Positions 14,621-21,585 of a DNA stretch of 33,874 nucleotides are shown in pieces. The translations under genes were made by a program, and so were the position numbers. Source of the DNA: Acidobacteriaceae bacterium (lineage in GTDB: Bacteria; Acidobacteriota; Terriglobia; Terriglobales; Acidobacteriaceae). The notes beneath the pieces are model-generated. The model was not told the DNA's origin. It saw nothing but the letters and a program-made list of their open reading frames with translations, and ran no database searches. The stretch's first letter is position 1; every line of letters begins with the position of its first letter. Where the stretch lies: the NCBI GenBank assembly GCA_030037705.1, contig JASHQE010000024.1, positions 1-33,874 on the forward strand, given 5' to 3'.

Positions 14621-16009
14621 ATGCAGGAAGCAGTTTTATCCAACCAGGACCAGGCCGCGGTTCCGGCGGCCGAGGCAATCATCCGCGCTGAACGGATCGA
14701 AAAATACTACGCGCAGCCCAGCGAGAATCGTATCCAGGTGATCTCGGCGACTGACCTGAGTATCGTTCCCGGCGAGATTCTTGCCCTGCTCGGTCCCTCG
14801 GGTTCGGGCAAGTCCACCATGCTGCGGATGCTCACGGGCCTCTCTACGCCATCGGCCGGGCGGGTTTACTGGCACGAAAAACCGATTACAGAGGCGGAGA
14901 TCAACGTTTCGATCGTCTTCCAGAGCTTTGCGCTTTTCCCGTGGCTGACGGTTCTTGAAAATGTGGAGGCGCCTCTGCAGGCGCGCGGCGTGCCGCCGGA
15001 AGAGCGGCGCGAACGCAGCATGAAGATGCTCGACACCGTCGGATTAGACGGTTTTGAAGGAGCCTTCCCCAAGGAGCTTTCCGGCGGCATGCGGCAGCGC
15101 GTCGGTTTCGCCCGCGCCCTGGTAGTCGAGCCGGAGGTGCTCTTCATGGACGAGCCTTTCTCAGCCCTCGACGTGCTTACCGCAGAAAACCTGCGCAGCG
15201 AGCTGCTTGAGCTGTGGGCTAAGAAAACCATGCCCACCAAAGCCGTCTTCATTGTGACCCACAACATTGAAGAAGCCGTTCTATTGGCTGATCGCATCAT
15301 CGTGCTGGGACGCAATCCCGGCCATATCCGTACCGATTTTCGCGTGCAGTTGCCGCAGCCGCGGGACCGCAAATCGGAAGGGTTCACCCAGCTCGTGGAC
15401 TACATCTACAAGGTGCTCACACGGCCCGACGTAGCCCCGGCAGAGATTCCCGGCCAGACCGGCGGACCGCGCACACGCGACCAGCGCCAGATGCGCTATC
15501 AGATGCTGCCGCATGTGCGTCCCGGAGGCGTGGCCGGACTGCTGGAGCTGTTGCTGGATAAAGGCGGCCGGGACGATATCTACCGCCTGGCCGATGACCT
15601 GGCCTTCGAGATCGACGATCTGCTGCCGATTGTGGACGCTGCGCAGTTGTTGGGCTTTCTGAAGGTCGAAGAAGGCGATGCGGCCATCACCGCAAGCGGC
15701 ACGGAGTTTGCGAACTCAGAGATCCTGCGCCAGAAAGAGCTTTTCAGGGAGGCGGTAGTCGAGAACGTCCTGCTGCTGCGCCAGATTCGCCGTGCCATCG
15801 AGTCGAAGAGCGATCACACTGCGCCCGACGAGTTTTTTCTCGACATGCTGGATGAACAGTTCAGTGAGGAGGAAAGCCAGCGCCAGCTCGAAACGGCCAT
15901 TGCCTGGGGCCGCTACGCCGAGCTGTTCGACTTCGACGCGGGCCGGCGCCGTTTTGTGCTGCCCGATGCGCAGGAAGAGGAAATTGCAGCCGGCGAGGAT
16001 GCCGAGTGA
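14621..16009 (+). CDS. ABC transporter ATP-binding protein with C-terminal AAA-associated domain
   Basis: A 462-residue cytoplasmic ATPase of the nitrate/sulfonate/bicarbonate (SsuB/TauB/NrtD) family. Walker A GPSGSGKST is at residues 58-66, the Q-loop at Q101 (VFQSFALFPWLTV), the signature LSGGM at 153-157, and the Walker B DEP at 177-179, followed by the FIVTHNIEEA switch histidine. Residues about 290-450 are an extra acidic, helical domain (PGGVAGLLELL, DDIYRLADDLAFEIDDLLPI) resembling the AAA-associated C-terminal domain, with a winged-helix-like first half; it may sense a ligand or a state of the cell. Start at 14621 has CGGAGA upstream. It overlaps the permease gene by 4 bp. Confidence 0.9.
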   Translation: MQEAVLSNQDQAAVPAAEAIIRAERIEKYYAQPSENRIQVISATDLSIVPGEILALLGPSGSGKSTMLRMLTGLSTPSAGRVYWHEKPITEAEINVSIVFQSFALFPWLTVLENVEAPLQARGVPPEERRERSMKMLDTVGLDGFEGAFPKELSGGMRQRVGFARALVVEPEVLFMDEPFSALDVLTAENLRSELLELWAKKTMPTKAVFIVTHNIEEAVLLADRIIVLGRNPGHIRTDFRVQLPQPRDRKSEGFTQLVDYIYKVLTRPDVAPAEIPGQTGGPRTRDQRQMRYQMLPHVRPGGVAGLLELLLDKGGRDDIYRLADDLAFEIDDLLPIVDAAQLLGFLKVEEGDAAITASGTEFANSEILRQKELFREAVVENVLLLRQIRRAIESKSDHTAPDEFFLDMLDEQFSEEESQRQLETAIAWGRYAELFDFDAGRRRFVLPDAQEEEIAAGEDAE

Positions 16010-17751
16010 ATCTCCAACAGCCATTCGCGCGCTCGCTGGTCACCGTCCGCACATGGCCCTTCTTCATCGACATGGGCGTGGCTCTTTGCGCGCTGGCCGC
16101 TTTCTTCGTGGTGGTCAGCACGGGCGTCTACTGGCTGGGCAGGCCGGTTCCGGTGGTGCCCATCTCGAACTCGATCGGCGCGCTGCCGCTCTATGCCTTT
16201 TACTCCATCGTGCGCATGACCATTGCGTACCTGCTCAGCCTGGCTTTCGCCATTACATACGGCTACTTGGCCGCCTACAATCCGCGTATCGAGCCATGGA
16301 TGGTGGCCGCCCTCGACATCCTGCAGTCCATTCCCGTGCTCAGCTTTTTGCCGCCCGTTGTGCTGGCCATGGTCGCACTCATTCCCGGCCATCAACTGGG
16401 TATCGAGTTAGGAGTAATCCTGCTCATTTTTACCGGTCAGGTCTGGAATCTGGCTTTCAGCTTCTACACCTCGCTCAAAACCATCCCGCGGGAGATGATT
16501 GAGGCCTCGCGGATCTACCGCTACTCGGCCTGGCAGCGTTTCTGGCAGCTTGAGATGCCTTACGCCGCCATCGGCCTGGTGTGGAATTCGATTGTTTCGG
16601 TGGCCGGCGGATGGTTCGCGCTCATCGCGTGCGAAATGGGCCCGATCGGCACACATTATTTCATTCAGCTCCCCGGTCTCGGCTCCTATCTGCAAACGTC
16701 TTCCGCGGCCGGCGATATACGCGCCATGGTGGCCGGATTCGCTGCGATCATCCTCATCGTGGTGGCCACCGATCAGTTGATCTGGCGTCCGCTCATCGCC
16801 TGGAGCGACAAGTTCAAATTCGAGCAGGTGGAATCCGCAGACCGCGTTAAGTCGCCTGTCCTCGAGCTCTTGCGCAAATCCAAGCTCTTCAGCACCCTTC
16901 CAGGCCACGTTGCGCATCGCATCGAGGAGCCGATCTATCATCGCCTGGCGCAAACCCGTGAGTGCCGTGTCGTGCGCCCGCTCGATGCGGGGCCGTCGGG
17001 CAAAAACTCCATCACGTTGTGGGTGCTCGCCGCCGCGTTGGCCATCGCCGTCATCTGGGCTGCCGTGCAGGCGCTCTTCATGCTCAGTACCATCACCTGG
17101 CCGGATCTGCGCCTGTTGTTCGAGGGCGCTGCGGCCACGTTCCTGCGCGTGAACGCTGCCCTGCTCATCTCCGCGGCATGGACCATCCCGGTCGGTGTGG
17201 CCATAGGATTCAATCCGAAGATCGCGCGCGTTGTGCAGCCGCTCGCGCAGGTCATGGCTTCGATACCTGCCACGGCATTCTTTCCCATCCTGCTTATTGG
17301 CCTGGTCAGCATCGGCGGCGGGTTAGGTATCGGGTCCATTGCGCTGATGTTGTTGGGCACGCAGTGGTATATCCTCTTCAACGTCATCGCCGGCGCCATG
17401 TCCATTCCTTCGGACCTGCGCGAGGTCGCCACGCTCTACCGCTTCACCCGCTGGCAGCGTTGGACACGGCTTATCCTTCCCGGCATCTTCCCCTACCTCA
17501 TCACCGGCATGGTCACTGCCTCCGGGGGCGCGTGGAACGCTTCCGTCTTCGCCGAGTACTCTCACCTGAAGGATCGCACTCTCGAAACGATAGGTCTCGG
17601 CGCACAAATTGACGCGGCCACTGAAAGTGGCCGGTTTCCCATGCTTTTGCTGGCTACAATCATGATTTCGTTGATGGTGATTACCATGAACCGGCTGGTG
17701 TGGCGCAGGCTCTACCGGCTGGCGGAGACGCGGTTTAAACTCGAAGGTTAA
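16006..17751 (+). CDS. ABC transporter permease, two fused transmembrane domains
   Basis: A 581-residue inner-membrane protein containing two BPD_transp_1 domains in tandem. The first (about residues 15-270) has the coupling-helix EAA-type motif EASRIYRYSAWQRFWQLEMP and the second (about 340-575) has EVATLYRFTRWQRWTRLILP; the near-identical R-W/R-F-W-Q-R pattern shows an internal duplication. A hydrophilic linker of about 70 residues joins them. With the upstream ATPase this gives a complete importer core. The start codon is GTG at 16006, overlapping the ATPase stop (GTGA). No periplasmic binding protein is encoded on either side, so the substrate is unknown. Confidence 0.9.
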   Translation: MNLQQPFARSLVTVRTWPFFIDMGVALCALAAFFVVVSTGVYWLGRPVPVVPISNSIGALPLYAFYSIVRMTIAYLLSLAFAITYGYLAAYNPRIEPWMVAALDILQSIPVLSFLPPVVLAMVALIPGHQLGIELGVILLIFTGQVWNLAFSFYTSLKTIPREMIEASRIYRYSAWQRFWQLEMPYAAIGLVWNSIVSVAGGWFALIACEMGPIGTHYFIQLPGLGSYLQTSSAAGDIRAMVAGFAAIILIVVATDQLIWRPLIAWSDKFKFEQVESADRVKSPVLELLRKSKLFSTLPGHVAHRIEEPIYHRLAQTRECRVVRPLDAGPSGKNSITLWVLAAALAIAVIWAAVQALFMLSTITWPDLRLLFEGAAATFLRVNAALLISAAWTIPVGVAIGFNPKIARVVQPLAQVMASIPATAFFPILLIGLVSIGGGLGIGSIALMLLGTQWYILFNVIAGAMSIPSDLREVATLYRFTRWQRWTRLILPGIFPYLITGMVTASGGAWNASVFAEYSHLKDRTLETIGLGAQIDAATESGRFPMLLLATIMISLMVITMNRLVWRRLYRLAETRFKLEG

Positions 17752-17788
17752 CGGGCCTCTGCAAGCGGTCCTGCACTGCGGGAGTTCT

Positions 17789-18868
17789 ATGATTCGCGTG
17801 GGTCTGATAGGTTTCGGCCTGGGCGGGCGCGTTTTCCATGCGCCGCTGATCTCTTCGGTCGAAGGGTTGGAACTGGCTGCCGTCCTCGAGCGTACGTCCG
17901 GCAAAGCGCAAGAGCGCTATCCCGGGATCGTCACGCATCGATCTCTCGACGAGCTGCTGGCCGATCCTTCGCTCGGCCTGATCGTCGTCACCACTCCCAA
18001 CGCGACGCACTTCGAGCTGGCTCGGCTGGCTCTCGAGGCCCGCAAAAGCGTGATCGTGGATAAGCCGATGGCGATTACATCGGCTCAAGTCGCCGAGTTG
18101 ATGGAGCTGGCTCGAAGGCAAAACCTCTTGCTGGCGCCATTCCATAACCGTCGCTGGGACGGCGACTTCCAGACAGTTCAGAAACTGCTGCATGAAAAAT
18201 CGCTGGGCCGGTTCGTCTCCTTCGAATCGCGCATGGACCGCTGGCGGCCCGTGCTGCCCAAGGATCGCCTGTGGAAGGACGATCCAGCCGGTGGCGGCCT
18301 CTTGCTCGACTTAGGAACCCATCTGGCCGATCAGGCTCTCGTGCTTTTCGGCAAGCCTGAAGGGGTGAGCGCCGACCTTCGCCGCGAGCGTGACGGCGCG
18401 GGTGCGAACGATTCGTTTACCGTCCGGCTTCGCTATCCCGGGCTCCTTGTCACCCTGGGCGCAAACAGCCTCTCACTGCCGGCGGGACCTCGTTTTCATC
18501 TCCGCGGTACGAACGGAAACTACTGGAAACACGGTGTAGACCCGCAGGAGGCTGCGCTCAGCAAGGTGACTCGCATCAACGATCCGGCTTGGGGATATGA
18601 GCCTGCGGCGGACTGGGGCGTGCTGCACGTGGGCATTGAAGGTGGATCGGTGACGCGCCCTGTAGAACCGATTCCCGGCGATTACCGGATGTACTACGCC
18701 GGAATCCGCGATGCCTTGCTTGGCAAAGGGCCCGCGCCGGTTGCGGCGCTCGATGCCTGGCGTGTCGCGCGGCTGCTCGAATGGGCCTCGGAAAGCTCCG
18801 TGCAGCGCAGAGAGATTGTCTGCGACTGGAGCGGAGAACCGGAAGACCCGTTGCATTCTCACTCCTGA
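17789..18868 (+). CDS. Gfo/Idh/MocA family NAD(P)-dependent oxidoreductase
   Basis: A 359-residue oxidoreductase with a Rossmann fold at the N-terminus (GLIGFGLGG, residues 5-13), TTPNATHFELA, and a DKP motif at 91-93 in place of the more usual EKP. The C-terminal domain has the GGGLLLDLGTHLADQAL segment carrying the conserved catalytic-region D and H. It resembles YdgJ/YhhX-type members that act on sugars or cyclitols; the substrate is unknown. It starts 37 bp after the permease with GGGAG just upstream, so it is probably in the same transcript as the ABC genes. Its last 10 bases overlap the 3' end of the convergent kdpD-like gene. Confidence 0.9.
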   Translation: MIRVGLIGFGLGGRVFHAPLISSVEGLELAAVLERTSGKAQERYPGIVTHRSLDELLADPSLGLIVVTTPNATHFELARLALEARKSVIVDKPMAITSAQVAELMELARRQNLLLAPFHNRRWDGDFQTVQKLLHEKSLGRFVSFESRMDRWRPVLPKDRLWKDDPAGGGLLLDLGTHLADQALVLFGKPEGVSADLRRERDGAGANDSFTVRLRYPGLLVTLGANSLSLPAGPRFHLRGTNGNYWKHGVDPQEAALSKVTRINDPAWGYEPAADWGVLHVGIEGGSVTRPVEPIPGDYRMYYAGIRDALLGKGPAPVAALDAWRVARLLEWASESSVQRREIVCDWSGEPEDPLHSHS

Positions 18869-20397
18869 CGGACGGGACTGGTTTGCATTGTATTCTCGGG
18901 CTCTTTTTCCACCAGCGGCACCCAGAAACGAAAGCAGGCGCCGCTGCCAGGAACGCTCGTTGCTTCGATGCCGCCCCCGTGTACCGTCAGAATCGCGCGG
19001 ACGATGGCCAGGCCCATCCCCGATCCCTTACGGGTGCGTTCGCTGCGCTTGCCCCGATAGAATTTTTCGAAGATCAGCGGCAGGTCAGCCGCATCGATGC
19101 CGGGTCCATTGTCTTCCACGCGAAACTCGAGCCGGTCTCCAGCCCGCCAGGTGCTCAGGACGACGCGGCTTCCCTGCGGCGTATAGGTGGCCACGTTTTC
19201 GAGCAGATGGCGCAAAACCCGGCCCAGCAAGTGGGGGTCAAACCACACCGGTTTCTCCTGGACTGTCTCCTCCCGGTCTTTTCCGCCTGGTCCGTCTGAA
19301 CTTCCCAGTTGAACGCTCACCTTGTGCGAGGCCAGGATCTTGCGCGACCCCTCCACGGCTTCATCGAGCAGTTCGCGGGGGTGGTGAGGCGAGCGATGAA
19401 CCTGGACCACGTTCGCATCGATCTCCGCCATCTCGACGGCTTCGCCGATCAGCACGTCCAAACGTGTAGCTTCTTCGTCGATGATGGATACCAGATCGCT
19501 CCGCCCCGCTTCGTCCATCTCTCCGGCCTGCAGCAGAGTTGTGGCGGCGGCGCGTATCGATGTGAGCGGCGTGCGCAATTCGTGGGTCAGCGAGTCGATG
19601 AGAGCCGTGCGCAGCCGTTCGGCTTCGCGCGCAGCCTCAACCCGCGCCGAGTTTTCGATGGCGATGGATCGGGCGACCGCGATCGAAACCTGTCCGCTTA
19701 CGGCCGCTGCGACCTCGCGCGATAAAGCCTCCGGCCGCCACGCCAGGGCGCCTACCGGTCTCAGGCCCACCATCAACGCTGTTGTGTGATAACCCGCGAA
19801 CGAGGTGATGGTCGGATTCGTCTCCCGTGCAATAGACTGCATGCTTGCCCGCAAGCCTGCAGGCATCTCGTCCGCCGCCGCATAGAACTTGTCCTGGTCG
19901 ATGACGTAGAGGGCCGCGGCATTCAGGGCAAAGATGCGCCGGATGAGCTGCGGAAGATCGTGGATGAGCCGGCCCGCATCCTCATAGAGCATCATCTCCT
20001 GGCTTAGCGCGTAAAGCCGCTCCACGTCTGCCTGGCGCTGCTCAGCCTGGCGTGTCTGGCGCATGGACTGTTCCGCTACACGGCCCACGACCACGCTGCT
20101 GGCGACAAAGGAAAGCATGTCGATCCACTGCTGCGCGCCGGCCAGCCGCAAGGTGTGGTAGGGAGGCAGGAAGTAGTAGTCGAACGAGAGCGCGCAGAGC
20201 GCCGCGATATAGAGAGAAATACGCACACCGGACCGCGTTGCCGACCACACTACGAGCACCAGGAGCACCATGCCCGCGGTCGTGGAGCTGGCGTCGAGTG
20301 CGGTGAGGGCCAGGGCCGTAACGATCGGCAGAGCCGTGACCGCGCTCCAGCGAATCGCTTTTCCTAAAATGGACTGCTCTTTCGTCTTGTCGTTCAT
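18859..20397 (-). CDS. kdpD: KdpD-like sensor histidine kinase lacking the N-terminal KdpD/Usp domains
   Basis: A 512-residue membrane kinase. Residues about 15-105 form the DUF4118 bundle of about four spans (ending LSFDYYFLPPYHTLRL), followed by a helix, a GAF-like domain (about 140-250), the HisKA domain with H272 (DSLTHELRTPLTS), and HATPase_c with VEDNGPGI and GSGMGLAIVRAI. The N box reads ENVATYTP. It lacks the roughly 370-residue KdpD sensor and Usp region of the E. coli protein. Start at 20397 (MNDKTKEQ) is chosen because the longer frame to 20544 overlaps kdpE. It is divergent from kdpE, not co-transcribed after it as in E. coli. Autophosphorylation and transfer to KdpE are inferred. 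Confidence 0.88.
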   Translation of the reverse strand: MNDKTKEQSILGKAIRWSAVTALPIVTALALTALDASSTTAGMVLLVLVVWSATRSGVRISLYIAALCALSFDYYFLPPYHTLRLAGAQQWIDMLSFVASSVVVGRVAEQSMRQTRQAEQRQADVERLYALSQEMMLYEDAGRLIHDLPQLIRRIFALNAAALYVIDQDKFYAAADEMPAGLRASMQSIARETNPTITSFAGYHTTALMVGLRPVGALAWRPEALSREVAAAVSGQVSIAVARSIAIENSARVEAAREAERLRTALIDSLTHELRTPLTSIRAAATTLLQAGEMDEAGRSDLVSIIDEEATRLDVLIGEAVEMAEIDANVVQVHRSPHHPRELLDEAVEGSRKILASHKVSVQLGSSDGPGGKDREETVQEKPVWFDPHLLGRVLRHLLENVATYTPQGSRVVLSTWRAGDRLEFRVEDNGPGIDAADLPLIFEKFYRGKRSERTRKGSGMGLAIVRAILTVHGGGIEATSVPGSGACFRFWVPLVEKEPENTMQTSPVRQE

Positions 20398-20500
20398 GTT
20401 TGAGTCATTTCCATGCTTGGGTCCATGCTCGGGTCCATGCTCAGGCGCAATCCTGCCCGGGCCGCAGGATGATGTAATCTTCCCGTGGAAGAAGAATCGC
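20398..20500. promoter_or_regulatory. kdpD-kdpE divergent promoter region
   Basis: These 103 bases separate the divergent starts of kdpD and kdpE and should contain both promoters. They carry three tandem 12-bp units at 20410-20445 (see the repeat entry). GGAAGAAG about 8 nt before 20501 is the kdpE ribosome-binding site. No clear -35/-10 was found. Confidence 0.5.
20410..20445. repeat. Three tandem 12-bp direct repeats
   Basis: Units TCCATGCTTGGG, TCCATGCTCGGG and TCCATGCTCAGG, each one base different from the middle unit, run head-to-tail with no gap between the kdpD and kdpE starts. OmpR-type regulators such as KdpE bind tandem direct repeats, so they are candidate operator sites; this is inference. 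Because 12 bp is four codons, they could instead be remnants of coding sequence in an N-terminally extended kdpD reading frame. Confidence 0.8.
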
Positions 20501-21196
20501 ATGCCGGACAGAATTCTGGTTATCGATGATGAGTCGCAGATCACGCGGGTGCTGCGTGCCGCCCTTTCTGCGCAAAATTATGACGTACGCACGGCCAATG
20601 ATCCTGAAGAGGGCCTGCAGGTTTTTCGTGACTGGCCGCCTGATTTGGTTATTACCGATCTGATGATGCCGGGAATGAGCGGTGTCGAGGTCTGCCGTGC
20701 CATCCGGACGCACGCGGCTACGCCCATCCTCGTGCTCTCGGTGCGCGACCACGAGCGGTCGAAGGTGGAGGCGCTTGATGCAGGGGCCGACGACTACGTG
20801 ACCAAGCCGTTCAGCATTCAGGAGCTGCTGGCCCGTGTGCGCGCTCACCTGCGCCGCGCGCCGGAGCGCGAAACCGCCGCAGTCAAGGTGGGCGAATTCG
20901 TCGTCGACTCCAATGCGCACAGCGTTACCCTGCAGGGAAAACCGGTTCATCTCACGCCTAAGGAATTTGATCTGCTGCTTCATTTGACGAGACATGCCGG
21001 CAAAGTGATTACGCATCGCGCCCTTCTCACCGCCATTTGGGGAGCGCAATCGGCCCATCAGCCCGAATATCTGCGCGTCTTTGTAGGCCAGTTGCGCAAA
21101 AAGCTCGAAAGCGAAACCGGCAAGCAATACATTCAGACTGAACCCTGGGTCGGCTACCGCTTCGTTCCCGAAGGCCTGAGCAGCAACGAGGACTGA
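20501..21196 (+). CDS. kdpE: KdpE response regulator (OmpR/PhoB family)
   Basis: A 231-residue transcription regulator. The receiver domain (1-120) has D9/D10, phosphoacceptor D53 (LVITDLMMPGMSG) and K102 (DDYVTKPFS). The C-terminal winged helix (about 130-228) ends in WVGYRFVPEG, the usual OmpR-family wing. It shows the KdpE-specific features HLTPKEFDLL and REYLRVFVGQLRKKLE-like spacing (here PEYLRVFVGQLRKKLE). It should activate kdpFABC on phosphorylation by the adjacent divergent kinase. Start at 20501 (MPDRILVIDDE) has GGAAGAAG upstream; the frame is open to 20270 but that part lies inside kdpD. Confidence 0.94.
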   Translation: MPDRILVIDDESQITRVLRAALSAQNYDVRTANDPEEGLQVFRDWPPDLVITDLMMPGMSGVEVCRAIRTHAATPILVLSVRDHERSKVEALDAGADDYVTKPFSIQELLARVRAHLRRAPERETAAVKVGEFVVDSNAHSVTLQGKPVHLTPKEFDLLLHLTRHAGKVITHRALLTAIWGAQSAHQPEYLRVFVGQLRKKLESETGKQYIQTEPWVGYRFVPEGLSSNED

Positions 21197-21395
21197 TTCC
21201 GACCCCGCAGGGTTGCGCGTGAACCGACGCATCTTCAAGGATCTACGTTATTTTTGCGCAGGGATCCGCGCGTCCTTACGTTTTATTTAGAAAATCTTTT
21301 CGATACTCAAACCTGTTGCACGCCAGAATGACTTTGGGGTCGGGTGAGATGGATAACGAGTTCAATTCCGCGCCCACCAGCTTTGGAGATTCGCA
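21197..21395 (+). promoter_or_regulatory. Region upstream of the kdp structural genes
   Basis: A 199-bp gap between kdpE and the first small kdp gene. A markedly AT-rich stretch at about 21277-21310 (ACGTTTTATTTAGAAAATC followed by TTTTCGATACT) resembles the T-rich site bound by KdpE upstream of E. coli kdpF, with GATACT as a possible -10. The promoter call is tentative. GGAG at about 21385 is the ribosome-binding site for the small gene at 21396. Confidence 0.4.
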
Positions 21396-21482
21396 ATGCA
21401 GGACGTAATCATGCTCTTGTTCACCGCCGCTTTCTTCATCGTGGCGTTTCTATACGTCAAGGCTTGCCAGAAATTGAGGTAG
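21396..21482 (+). CDS. 28-residue membrane peptide preceding kdpF
   Basis: ATG at 21396 to TAG at 21480-21482 encodes MQDVIMLLFTAAFFIVAFLY and then VKACQKLR: one membrane span followed by a short basic tail. A good GGAG ribosome-binding site lies eight bases upstream. It stops six bases before the kdpF start, so it is probably translated as part of the kdp operon. I recall similar unnamed peptides (hydrophobic span, then a basic tail with a cysteine) preceding kdpF in other Gram-negative genomes, but have not verified this. It may be an extra KdpF-like stabilising subunit. Too short for routine gene finders. Confidence 0.7.
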   Translation: MQDVIMLLFTAAFFIVAFLYVKACQKLR

Positions 21483-21488
21483 ATTGCT

Positions 21489-21584
21489 GTGCATATCAAT
21501 CCCGTCACGTTGATAGCGCTGGTTCTTTCTATTCTGCTGCTGGGTTATCTCACCGTCAGCCTGCTCTTCCCGGAGAAATTCTGA
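21489..21584 (+). CDS. kdpF: KdpF, small subunit of the K+-transporting ATPase
   Basis: A GTG at 21489 opens 31 codons reading MHINPVTLIALVLSILLLGY and then LTVSLLFPEKF. The single span ending in the L-x-PEKF motif is diagnostic of KdpF, which stabilises the KdpFABC complex in the inner membrane. GAGG lies about nine bases upstream, inside the end of the preceding small gene. The TGA is one base before the kdpA ATG. Normal KdpF length is about 29 residues. Confidence 0.9.
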   Translation: MHINPVTLIALVLSILLLGYLTVSLLFPEKF

Positions 21585-21585
21585 A

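Noticed and set aside
14251..14682. 143-codon minus-strand open frame across the response regulator/ABC spacer
   Set aside because: No recognisable family, overlaps the ABC gene start and the upstream end of the response regulator frame, and has no clear ribosome-binding site. It cannot be fully excluded.
20410..20445. CRISPR-like or VNTR array
   Set aside because: Units are contiguous without spacers and only three copies long; no cas genes. Treated as a simple tandem repeat.
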